Counted from the first letter of the stretch, positions 54,229 to 64,000 are shown. The stretch is 64,000 nucleotides of DNA from Calliopsis andreniformis (GCF_051401765.1 NW_027480544.1:1302001-1366000); one strand, 5' to 3'. A program made the numbers and translations. Notes: generated by a model from the sequence alone, not told the origin.

Positions 54229-54844
54229 AATCCTCAATCTTCAAGACTCGACCCTCAATCCTCACTCCTCAATCCTCAATCCTCAATCCTCATTCCTCAA
54301 TCCTCAATCTTAATCTTCAATCCTCAATACTCAGTCTTCAATCCTCAATCCTCAATCCTCAATCCTCAATCCTCAATCTTCAATCCTCAATAATCGATCC
54401 TCAATCTACAATCCTCAATACTCAATCTGCAATCCTCAATCCTCACTCCTCAATCCTCAATCCTCATTCTTCAATCCTCAATACCGAATCCTCAATCTTA
54501 AATCCTCAATCCTCAATCCTCAATTCACAATCCTCAATCCTCAATCCTCAGACTTCAAACATCAATACTCAACCCTCAGTCCTCCTCCTCAATCCACAAC
54601 CCTCAATCCTCAATCCTCAATCTTCAATCATTAATATTCAATCTTCAATCCACAATCCTCAATCCTCAATCCTCAATCCTCAAACCTCAATCCTCAACGT
54701 CCAATCCTCAATACCCAATCCTCTGACTTCAATCCTCAATCCTCAATCCTCAATCCTCAATCCTCAATCCTCAATCCTCAGTCCTCAAACCTCAATCCTG
54801 AATCCTCAATCCTGAATCCTCAATCTTCAGCCCTGAGTCTTCAA

Positions 54845-54980
54845 CAATCAGTTGTCAATCCTCAATCCTCAATAGAATATCCTCAGTTCAGAGTTTTCCA
54901 TACGCAATACTCAATCTGCAATCTTCAAATCTCTATTCACAAACATCAGTTCTCATCACTCAACCTTCAACACTCAGTCC
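54845..54980 (+). repeat. Landmark box, type 1, CCATACGC subtype
   Basis: The +11,035 copy of the box at 43810, with G at 54891 giving CAGAG. Confidence 0.8.
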
Positions 54981-55278
54981 CCAATCCTCAATCTTCAATC
55001 CTCAATCCTCAACCCTCAATCCCCAATCCTCAATCCTCAATCTTCAATCCTCAATACTCAATCTTCAATCCTCAATCCTCAATCCTCAATACTCCATCCT
55101 GAATCCTCAATACTCAATCCTCAATCTTCAATCCTCAATCCTCAATCCTCAATACTCAATCCTCAATCCTCAATCCTCAGACCTCAATCCTCAATCCTCA
55201 AACCTCAATCCTCAGTCCTCGAACCACAATCCTGAATCCTCAATCCTGAAACCTCAATCTTCAGCCCTCAGTCCTCAA

Positions 55279-55414
55279 CAATCAGTTGTCAATCCTCAAT
55301 CCTCAATAGAATATCCTCAGTTCAGAGTTTTCCATACGCAATACTCAATCTGCAATCTTCAAATCTCTATTCACAAACATCAATTCTCATCACTCAACCT
55401 TCAACACTCAGTCC
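55279..55414 (+). repeat. Landmark box, type 1, CCATACGC subtype
   Basis: The +11,035 copy of the box at 44244. Confidence 0.8.
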
Positions 55415-56194
55415 CCAATCCTCAATCTTCAATCCTCAATCCTCAACCCTCAATCCCCAATCCTCAATCTTCAATCATCAATACTCAATCTTCAATCCTC
55501 AATCCTCAATCTTCAATCCTCAATCTTCAATCCTCAATCCTCAATCCTCATTCATCAATCCTCAATACCCAGTCCTCAATCTTCAATCCTAAATCCCCAA
55601 TCCTCAATTCTCAATCCTCAATCCCCAGTCCTCAGTGCTCAAACCGCAATCCTCAACCCTCAGCCCTCATAGTCAATCCTCAATCCTCAATTCTCAATAC
55701 TCAATCTTCAATCCTGAATACTGAATCTTCAATCCTCAATCCTCAATCCTCAATTCTCAATACTCAATCTTCAATCCTCAATCCTCAATCCTCAATCCTC
55801 AATCTTCAATCCTCAATACTCAATCCTCATTCTTCAATCTTCAATCCTCAATCCTCAATCCTCAATCCTCAGTCCTCAATCCTCAATCCTCAATCCTCAA
55901 TTCTCAATCCTCAATACTCAATCTTCAATCCTCAGTCCTCAATCGTCAATCCTCAATCCTCAATCCTCAATCGTCAATCTTCTATCATCAATATTCAATC
56001 TTCAATCCTCAATCCTCAATCCTCAATTCTCAATCCTCAACCCTCAATGTTCAATCCTCAATACCCAATCCTCAATCTTCAATCCTCAATCCTCAATCCT
56101 CAATCCTCAATCCTCAATCCTCAATCCTCAGTCCTCAAACCACAATCATGAATCCTCGATCCTGAATCCTCAATCTTCAGCGCCCTGTCCTCAA

Positions 56195-56330
56195 CAATCA
56201 GCGATCAATCCTCAATCCTCAATAGAATATCCTCAGTTCGGAGTTTTCCATACGCAATACTCAATCTGCAATCTTCAAATCTCTATCCACAAACATCAAT
56301 TCTCATCACTCAACCCTCAACACTCAGTCC
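56195..56330 (+). repeat. Landmark box, type 1, CCATACGC subtype
   Basis: Has CAGCGATC, GTTCGGAG and CCATACGC. Confidence 0.76.
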
Positions 56331-57960
56331 CCAATCCTCAGTCTACAATCCTCAATCCTCAGTCCTCAATCCTCAATCCTCAATCTTCAATCGTCAATAC
56401 TCAATCTTCAATCCCCCATCCTCAATCCTCAATCCTCAATCTTCAAACCTCAATCCTCAATACTGAATCCTCAATCGTCATTCTTCAATCCTCAATACCC
56501 AATCCTCAATCTTCAATCCTCAATCCTGAATCCTCAATTCTCAATCGTCAATCCTCAGTCCTCAGTCCTCAATCCTCAATCCTCAACCCTCAGCCCTCAT
56601 AGTCAATCCTCAATCCTCAATCCTCAATCCTCAATCTTCAATCCTCAATACTGAATCTTCAATCCTCAATCCTCAATCCTCAATTCTTAATCCTCAATAC
56701 TCAATCCTCAATCGTCAATCCTCAATCCCCAATCCTTAATCTTCCATCCTCAATCCTCAATACTCAATCCACAATCCTCAATATTCAATCCTCAATACTC
56801 AATCTTCAATCCTCAATCCTCAATCCTCAATCCTCAATCCTCAATCCTCATTCCTCAATCCTCAATCTTCAATCCTCAATCCTCAATCCTCAACCCTCAA
56901 TCCTCAATCCTCAATCGTCAATCTTCCGTCCTCAATACTCAATCTTCAATCCTCAATCATCAATCCTCAATCCTCAATCCTCAACCCTCAATCCTGAATC
57001 CTCAATCCTCATTCTTCAACCATCAATACCCAATCCTCAATCTTCAATCCTCAGCCCTCATCCTCAATCCTCAACCCTCAATCCTCATTCCTCCGTCCTC
57101 AAACCTCAAACCTCAGCCCTCAGACCTCATCCTCAATCCTCAATACTCAATCCTCAATCCTCAATCTTCAATCCTCAATACTCAATCTTCAATCCTCAAT
57201 CCTCAGTCCTCAAACCTCAATTCTGAATCCTGAACACTCAATCTTCAATCCTCAATCCTCAGTCCTGAATACTCTACCATCAATCTTCAATCCTCAATCC
57301 CCAATGCTCAATCCTCAATCCTCATTCTTCAATCCTCAATACCCAATCCTCAATCGTCAATCCTCAATCCTCAATGTTCAATTCTCAATCCTCAATCCTC
57401 AAACCTCAATCTTCCATCCTCAATACTCAATCTTCAATCCTCAATCCTCAATCCTCTGTCATCAATCCTCAAACTTCAATTCTCAATCGTGAATCCTCAC
57501 TCCTCAATCCTCAATCCTCAATCCTCGTTCCTCAAACCTCAATCCTCAACCCTCAGTCCTCATCCTCAATTCTAAATTCTCAATTCTCAATCCTCAATCC
57601 TCAATCCTCAATCCTCAATCTTCAATCCTCAATAATCAATCTCCAATCCTGCATCCTCAATCCCCAGTCCTCAATCCTTAATCCTCAATCTTGAATCCTC
57701 AATCCCCAGTCGTCAATCTTCAATCCTCAATGATCAATCCGCAATCCTCAATCCTCAGTCCTCAATCCTCAATCCTCAATCCTCAAACCTCAAACCTCAA
57801 CCGTCAGTCCTCGTCCTCAAACCGCAACCCTCAATCCTCCATCCTCAATCTTCAATCATCAATACTCAATCTTCAATCCTCAATCCTCAATCCTCAATCC
57901 TCAATCCTCAATCCTCAATATTCAACGCACAACCCTCAACCATCAATCGTCAATACTCAA

Positions 57961-58096
57961 CCATCAATCCTCAGTTCTCAATACTCAATAGAATATCCTG
58001 AATCCTCATGTATCAATACTCAATCAGCAATATTCAATAATCAAATCTCAATCCTCAAACATCAATTCTCAACACTCAATTCTCAATCCTCAATCC
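57961..58096 (+). repeat. Landmark box, type 3
   Basis: The leader starts at 57916. Has CTGAATCCTCATGTATC and AGCAATATTCAATAATC. Copied at 61956. Confidence 0.72.
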
Positions 58097-58240
58097 TCAA
58101 TCTTCAATCGTCAATACCCAATCCTCAGTCTTCAACCCTCAATCCTCAATCCTCAATTCTCAATCCTCAATCCTCAGTCCTCAAATATCAATCCTGAATC
58201 CTCAATCATGAATCCTCAATCTTCAGCCCTTAGTCCTACA

Positions 58241-58376
58241 CAATCAGTTGTCAATCCTCAATCCTCAATAGAATGTCCTCAATTCACAGTTTTCAATACT
58301 CAATACTCAATCTGCAATCTTCAGATCTTCATCCACAAACATCAATTATCATCACTCAACCCTCAATACTCAGTCC
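58241..58376 (+). repeat. Landmark box, type 1
   Basis: Has ACACAATCAG, AGAATGTCC and CTTCATCCAC. Copied at 62236. Confidence 0.78.
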
Positions 58377-58540
58377 CCAATCCTCAATATTCAATCCTCA
58401 ATCTTCAGTCCTCAATCGACAATCCTCAACCTGCAATCCTCAATACTCAATCTTCACTCCTCAATCCTCAATCCTCAATCCTCAATTCTCAATCCTCGAT
58501 TGTCAATCTTCAATCCCCAACCCTCAGCCCTCATCCTCAA

Positions 58541-58676
58541 TCATCAATCCTCAATCCTCAATCCTCAATAGAATATCATCAATTCACAGTTTTCAATACT
58601 CAATACGCAATCTGCAATCTTCAAATCTCTATTCACAAACATCAATTCTCATCACTCAACTCTCAACACTTCGTCC
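58541..58676 (+). repeat. Landmark box, type 1 (left end degenerate)
   Basis: The CAATCAGTTG start is replaced by ordinary heptamers. The core and right part are intact, with CACTTCGTCC. Copied at 62536. Confidence 0.74.
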
Positions 58677-59197
58677 CCAATCCTCAATCTTCATTCCTCA
58701 ATCCTCAATACTCAACCCTCAATCCTCAATCCTCAATTTTCAAACCTCAATAGTCAATCTTCAATCCTCAATCCTCAATCCTCTATCCTCAATCCTCAAT
58801 CGTCAGACTTCAATCCTCAATACTCAATCTTCAATCCTGAATCCTCAATCCTCAATCCTCATTCTTCAATCCTGAATACCCAATCCTCAATCTTCAATCC
58901 TCAATCCTCAATCCTCAATCCTCAATCCTCATTCTTCAATCATCAATACCCAATCCTCAATCTTCAATCCTCAGTCCTCAATCCTCAATTCTCAATCCTC
59001 AATACTCAATCCTCAGTCCTCAAACATCAATACTCAACCCTCAGTCCTCGTCCTCAATCCACAACCGTCAATCCTCAACCCTCAATCTTCAATTCTCAAT
59101 CCTCAGTCCACAATACTCAATCATCAATCCTCAGTCCTCAAACCTCAACCCTGAATCCTCAATCCTGAATCCTCAGTCTTCAGCCCTCAGTCCTTAA

Positions 59198-59333
59198 CAA
59201 TCAGTTATCAATCCTCAATCCTCAATAGAATAACATCAATTCACTGTTTTCAATACTCAATGCTCAATCTGCAATCTTCAAATCTCTATCCACAGTCATC
59301 AATTCTCATCACTCAACCCTCAACACTCAGTCC
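59198..59333 (+). repeat. Landmark box, type 1, CACTG subtype
   Basis: Has GTTATC, AGAATAACATC, CACTGTTTTC and CACAGTCATC. Left-hand parent of the fused box at 63193. Confidence 0.8.
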
Positions 59334-59658
59334 CCAATCCTCAATCTTCAATCCTCAATCTTCAATCCTCAACCCTCAAACCTCAATCCTCAATTTTCAA
59401 TCCTCAATAATCAATCTTCAATCCTCAATCCTCAATCCTCAATTCTCAATCCTCAATCGTCAGTCTTCAATCCTCAATACTCAATCTTCAATCGTGAAAC
59501 CTCAATCCTCAATCCTCAATCCTCAATCCTCATTCTTCAATCCTCAAAACCCAATCCTCAATCTTCAATCCTCAATCCTCAACCCTCAATTCTCAATTCT
59601 CATTCCTCAGTCCTCAGTCCTCAAACCTCAATCCTCAACCCTCATCCCTCATCCACAA

Positions 59659-59794
59659 TCATCAATCCTCAAACCTCAATCCTCAATAGAATATCATCAA
59701 TTCACAGTTTTCAATACTCAATACTCAACCTGCAATCTTCAAATCTCTATTTAGAAACATCAATTCTCATCACTCAACCGTCAACACTCCGTCC
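59659..59794 (+). repeat. Landmark box, type 1
   Basis: Has CAACCTGC, CTATTTAGAAAC, CAACCGTC and CACTCCGTCC. Right-hand parent of the fused box at 63193. Confidence 0.8.
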
Positions 59795-59994
59795 CCAATC
59801 CTCAATCCTCATTCCTCAATCCTCAATACTCAATCCTCAACCCTCAATCCGCAACGTTCAATCCTCAATACCCTATCCTCAGTCTTCAATCCTCAATCCT
59901 CAATCCTCAATCCTCAATCCTCAATCCTCAGTCCTCAAACCTCAATCCTGTATCCTCAATCCTGAATCCTCAATCTTCAGCCCTGGGTCCTCAA

Positions 59995-60130
59995 CAATCA
60001 GTTGTCAATCCTCAATCCTCAATAGAATGTCCTCAATTCACAGTTTTCAATACTCAATACACAACCTGCAATCTTCAGATCTCTATCCACAAACATCAAT
60101 TCTCATCACTCAACTCTCAATGCTCAGTCC
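59995..60130 (+). repeat. Landmark box, type 1
   Basis: Has AGAATGTCC and CAATACACAACCTGC. Copied at 63529. Confidence 0.8.
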
Positions 60131-61955
60131 CCAATCCTCACACTTCAATCCTCAATCCTCAATCCTCAATCCTCAATCCTCAATCCTCAATCTTAATCTA
60201 CAATCCTCAATACTCAATCTTCAATCCTCAATCCTCAATCCTCAATCCTCAATACTCAATCCTCAACCTTCAATCCTCAATACTCAATCTTCAAACCTCA
60301 ATCCTCAATACTCAACCCTCAATCCTCAATCCTCAATCCTCAATTGTCAATCTTCCATCCCCAATACTCAATCTTCAATCCTCAATCCTCAATCCTCAAT
60401 CCTCAATCCTCATTCTTCAATCCTCAATACCCTATCCTCAATCTTCAATCCTCAATCCTCAATCCGCAATCCTCAATCCTCAATCCTCAATCCTCAATCC
60501 TCATTCTTCAATCCTCAATACCCAAACCTCAATCTTGAATCCTCAATCCTCAATCCTCAATTCTCAATCCTCAATCCTCAATCCTCAGACCTCAAACATC
60601 AATACTCAACCCTCAGTCCTCGTCCTCAATCCACAGCCCTCAATCCTCAATCCTCAACCTTCAATAATCAATATTCAATCTTCAGTCCTCAATCCTCAGT
60701 CCTCAATCCTCAATCCTCAATACTCAATCCACAATCCTCAATATTCAATCCTCAATACTCATTCTTCAATCCTCAATCCTCAATCCTCAATCCCTAACAC
60801 TCAATCCTCAATTTTCAATCCTCAATACTCAATCTTCAATCCTCAATCCTCAATCCTCAATCCTCAATCCTCAACCCTCAATCCTCAATCCTCAATCGTC
60901 AATCTTCCGTCCTCAATACTCAATCTTCAATCCTCAATCATCAATCCTCAATCCTCAATCCTCAACCCTCAATCCTGAATCCTCAATCCTCATTCTTCAA
61001 CCATCAATACCCAATCCTCAATCTTCAATCCTCAGCCCTCATCCTCAATCCTCAACCCTCAATCCTCAGTCCTCCGTCCTCAAACCTCAAACCTCAGCCC
61101 TCAGACCTCATCCTCAATCCTCAATACTCAATCCTCAATCCTCAATCTTCAATCCTCAATACTCAATCTTCAATCCTCAATCCTCAGTCCTCAAACCTCA
61201 ATTCTGAATCCTGAACACTCAATCTTCAATCCTCAATCCTCAGTCCTGAATACTCTACCATCAATCTTCAATCCTCAATCCCCAATGCTCAATCCTCAAT
61301 CCTCATTCTTCAATCCTCAATACCCAATCCTCAATCGTCAATCCTCAATCCTCAATGTTCAATTCTCAATCCTCAATCCTCAAACCTCAATCTTCCATCC
61401 TCAATACTCAATCTTCAATCCTCAATCCTCAATCCTCTGTCATCAATCCTCAAACTTCAATTCTCAATCGTGAATCCTCACTCCTCAATCCTCAATCCTC
61501 AATCCTCGTTCCTCAAACCTCAATCCTCAACCCTCAGTCCTCATCCTCAATTCTAAATTCTCAATTCTCAATCCTCAATCCTCAATCCTCAATCCTCAAT
61601 CTTCAATCCTCAATAATCAATCTCCAATCCTGCATCCTCAATCCCCAGTCCTCAATCCTTAATCCTCAATCTTGAATCCTCAATCCCCAGTCCTCAATCT
61701 TCAATCCTCAATGATCAATCCGCAATCCTCAATCCTCAGTCCTCAATCCTCAATCCTCAATCCTCAAACCTCAAACCTCAACCGTCAGTCCTCGTCCTCA
61801 AACCGCAACCCTCAATCCTCCATCCTCAATCTTCAATCATCAATACTCAATCTTCAATCCTCAATCCTCAATCCTCAATCCTCAATCCTCAATCCTCAAT
61901 CCTCAATCCTCAATATTCAACGCACAACCCTCAACCATCAATCCTCAATACTCAA

Positions 61956-62091
61956 CCATCAATCCTCAGTTCTCAATACTCAATAGAATATCCTGAATCC
62001 TCATGTATCAATACTCAATCAGCAATATTCAATAATCAAATCTCAACCCTCAAACATCAATTCTCAACACTCAATCCTCAATCCTCAATCC
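61956..62091 (+). repeat. Landmark box, type 3
   Basis: The +3,995 copy of 57961; its leader starts at 61911. Confidence 0.72.
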
Positions 62092-62235
62092 TCAATCTTC
62101 AATCGTCAATACCCAATCCTGAGTCTTCAACCCTCAATCCTCAATCCTCAATTCTCAATCCTCAATTCTCAGTCCTCAAATATCAATCCTGAATCCTCAA
62201 TCATGAATCCTCAATCTTCAGCCCTTAGTCCTACA

Positions 62236-62371
62236 CAATCAGTTGTCAATCCTCAATCCTCAATAGAATGTCCTCAATTCACAGTTTTCAATACTCAATA
62301 CTCAATCTGCAATCTTCAGATCTTCATCCACAAACATCAATTATCATCACTCAACCCTCAATACTCAGTCC
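62236..62371 (+). repeat. Landmark box, type 1
   Basis: The +3,995 copy of 58241. Confidence 0.78.
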
Positions 62372-62535
62372 CCAATCCTCAATATTCAATCCTCAATCTT
62401 CAGTTCTCAATCGACAATCCTCAACCTACAATCCTCAATACTCAATCTTCACTCCTCAATCCTCAATCCTCAATCCTCAATTCTCAATCCTCGATTGTCA
62501 ATCTTCAATCCTCAACCCTCAGCCCTCATCCTCAA

Positions 62536-62671
62536 TCATCAATCCTCAATCCTCAATCCTCAATAGAATATCATCAATTCACAGTTTTCAATACTCAATA
62601 CGCAATCTGCAATCTTCAAATCTCTATTCACAAACATCAATTCTCATCACTCAACTCTCAACACTTCGTCC
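62536..62671 (+). repeat. Landmark box, type 1 (left end degenerate)
   Basis: The +3,995 copy of 58541. Confidence 0.74.
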
Positions 62672-63192
62672 CCAATCCTCAATCTTCATTCCTCAATCCT
62701 CAATACTCAACCCTCAATCCTCAATCCTCAATTTTCAAACCTCAATAGTCAATCTTCAATCCTCAATCCTCAATCCTCTATCCTCAATCCTCAATCGTCA
62801 GACTTCAATCCTCAATACTCAATCTTCAATCCTGAATCCTCAATCCTCAATCCTCATTCTTCAATCCTGAATACCCAATCCTCAATCTTCAATCCTCAAT
62901 CCTCAATCCTCAATCCTCAATCCTCATTCTTCAATCATCAATACCCAATCCTCAATCTTCAATCCTCAATCCTCAATCCTCAATTCTCAATCCTCAATAC
63001 TCAATCCTCAGTCCTCAAACATCAATACTCAACCCTCAGTCCTCGTCCTCAATCCACAACCCTCAATCCTCAACCCTCAATCTTCAATTCTCAATCCTCA
63101 GTCCACAATACTCAATCATCAATCCTCAGTCCTCAAACCTCAACCCTGTATCCTCAATCCTGAATCCTCAGTCTTCAGCCCTCAGTCCTCAA

Positions 63193-63328
63193 CAATCAGT
63201 TATCAATCCTCAATCCTCAATAGAATATCATCAATTCACTGTTTTCAATACTCAACACTCAACCTGCAATCTTCAAATCTCTATTTACAAACATCAATTC
63301 TCATCACTCAACCGTCAACACTCCGTCC
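63193..63328 (+). repeat. Fused landmark box (recombination product)
   Basis: The left part has GTTATC and CACTGTTTTC, as in the box at 59198 (offset 3,995). From CAACCTGC on it has CTATTTACAAAC, CAACCGTC and CACTCCGTCC, as in the box at 59659 (offset 3,534). The switch lies between about 63241 and 63263. The 461 bases between the parent sites are absent. Confidence 0.85.
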
Positions 63329-63528
63329 ACAATCCTCAATCCTCATTCCTCAATCCTCAATACTCAATCCTCAACCCTCAATCCGCAACGTTCAATCCTC
63401 AATACCCTATCCTCAGTCTTCAATCCTCAATCCTCAATCCTCAATCCTCAATCCTCAATCCTCAGTCCTCAAACCTCAATCCTGTATCCTCAATCCTGAA
63501 TCCTCAATCTTCAGCCCTGGGTCCTCAA

Positions 63529-63664
63529 CAATCAGTTGTCAATCCTCAATCCTCAATAGAATGTCCTCAATTCACAGTTTTCAATACTCAATACACAACC
63601 TGCAATCTTCAGATCTCTATCCACAAACATCAATTCTCATCACTCAACTCTCAATGCTCAGTCC
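63529..63664 (+). repeat. Landmark box, type 1
   Basis: The +3,534 copy of 59995. Confidence 0.8.
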
Positions 63665-64000
63665 CCAATCCTCACACTTCAATCCTCAATCCTCAATCCT
63701 CAATCCTCAATCCTCAATCCTCAATCTTAATCTACAATCCTCAATACTCAATCTTCAATCCTCAATCCTCAATCCTCAATCCTCAATACTCAATCCTCAA
63801 CCTTCAATCCTCAATACTCAATCTTCAAACCTCAATCCTCAATACTCAACCCTCAATCCTCAATCCTCAATCCTCAATTGTCAATCTTCCATCCCCAATA
63901 CTCAATCTTCAATCCTCAATCCTCAATCCTCAATCCTCAATCCTCATTCTTCAATCCTCAATACCCTATCCTCAATCTTCAATCCTCAATCCTCAATCCG

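Larger units (their letters stand above)
54229..55925 (+). repeat. 1.7-kb segment repeated at +11,035, right copy
   Basis: Partner of 43194-44890, carrying boxes at 54845 and 55279. Past its end, related sequence resumes with about 60 bases fewer than on the left side. Confidence 0.82.
56871..60851 (+). repeat. 3,981-base tandem duplication, unit 1
   Basis: Position 56928 (in CTTCCGTCC) pairs with 60909 at an offset of 3,981. Alignment breaks to the left of 56871/60852. It contains boxes at 57961, 58241, 58541, 59198, 59659 and 59995. Confidence 0.88.
1..64000 (+). repeat. Heptanucleotide satellite array, consensus TCAATCC
   Basis: The whole window is tandem 7-base units. The commonest is TCAATCC (CAATCCT in another register); frequent variants are TCAATAC, TCAATCT, TCAGTCC, TCAAACC, TCAACCC, TCATTCC and TGAATCC. 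Roughly nine thousand units would fit. No stretch of even 100 bases lacks the heptamer rhythm. G is rare on the + strand, so strand asymmetry is extreme. All three + frames of the unit read S-I-L-N-P-Q-S without a stop, while the minus strand has TGA in each unit. No promoter, RNA gene, mobile element or gene is visible. Eukaryotic satellite DNA is the likeliest class; the species cannot be told. Confidence 0.97.
39889..64000 (+). repeat. Domain C: mosaic of shorter duplicated modules
   Basis: To the right of the domain B tandem pair the heptamer array continues without a break, but as a patchwork: 28 landmark boxes, nine leaders, five 364-base modules between 42.8 and 54.2 kb, a 1.7-kb segment repeated at an offset of 11,035, and a 3,981-base tandem duplication from 56,871 that leaves the window. 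Nothing but heptamer repeat is seen between these items. Confidence 0.85.
60852..64000 (+). repeat. 3,981-base tandem duplication, unit 2 (incomplete)
   Basis: Follows unit 1 directly. The offset grows to 3,995 near 61,870-61,915 through two extra heptamers, then drops to 3,534 inside the box at 63193 through a 461-base deletion. The window end corresponds to 60466 of unit 1, so about 385 bases would remain beyond it. Confidence 0.88.

Noticed and set aside
230..62870. More than one hundred other + strand frames of 60-463 residues
   Set aside because: All are readings of TCAATCC in one of three equivalent frames. Starts are chance ATG or TTG from variant units; stops come from TGAATC, CAATAG, CAATAA or TTAATC variants. 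Overlapping frames give the same peptide, so none is preferred.
1..64000. Telomeric repeat
   Set aside because: The length of seven recalls plant TTTAGGG, but the unit here is GGATTGA/TCAATCC, and CCCTAAA is not repeated anywhere. A few CAACCCT units are one-base variants of the local consensus.
1..64000. CRISPR array
   Set aside because: There are no unique spacers; boxes are unevenly spaced and the sequence between them is the same heptamer.
1..64000. Cyanobacterial-type short tandem heptamer repeats (STRR) or another bacterial intergenic repeat
   Set aside because: Those are short runs between genes. A gene-free 64 kb with layered duplications does not fit a bacterial chromosome, though the sequence alone cannot exclude it.
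1..64000. Minus-strand genes
   Set aside because: The reverse unit contains TGA, which closes each frame about every 21 bases; no long minus-strand frame is possible in canonical repeat.
1..64000. tRNA, rRNA, promoters or terminators
   Set aside because: No cloverleaf, rRNA core motif, TATA-like or hairpin-plus-T-run element was seen; G is too rare on this strand for stable hairpins.

Overview
The window is one uninterrupted satellite (minisatellite) array. From base 1 to base 64000 the + strand is built from a 7-base unit, TCAATCC, and its one- and two-base variants. I find no gene, RNA gene, transposon, CRISPR array or unique spacer, and the array runs off both ends. The + strand is C, A and T with very little G. 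Nothing identifies the species. An array this long without genes fits a eukaryotic heterochromatic, pericentromeric or subtelomeric satellite far better than a bacterial or archaeal chromosome, but that is inference.

The many long + strand reading frames are a by-product of the repeat. TCAATCC has no stop in any frame, and because 7 is not a multiple of 3, all three frames read the same heptapeptide, S-I-L-N-P-Q-S. The reverse unit GGATTGA contains TGA, so every minus-strand frame closes about every 21 bases. The longest + strand frame (3088-4542) even opens on TTG. I annotate none as genes.

The array has layered structure. (1) About 67 copies (located by eye) of a roughly 136-base landmark box made of degenerate heptamers, in three lineages, lie across the window. 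The rarer lineages usually follow a leader that starts AATATTCAACACAC. (2) Domain A (1-6252) holds older, diverged relatives of what follows. (3) Domain B is a 16,818-base block present twice in tandem (6253-23070 and 23071-39888), almost identical, with seven single-base differences noticed. Nested inside it are older duplications: a 1,276-base tandem pair, a 2.1-kb pair 4,333 bases apart and a 203-base tandem pair. (4) Domain C (39889-64000) is a mosaic with five copies of a 364-base module, a 1.7-kb segment repeated 11,035 bases away, and a recent 3,981-base tandem duplication. The second copy of that duplication carries a 461-base deletion that exactly fuses two landmark boxes.

The window therefore reads as a record of satellite growth by repeated unequal exchange. 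The most informative points are the phase-keeping landmark boxes, the chimeric box near 63,193-63,328, and the dated order of nested duplications. Box and block limits were set by eye and may be off by a few bases, more for those marked approximate.
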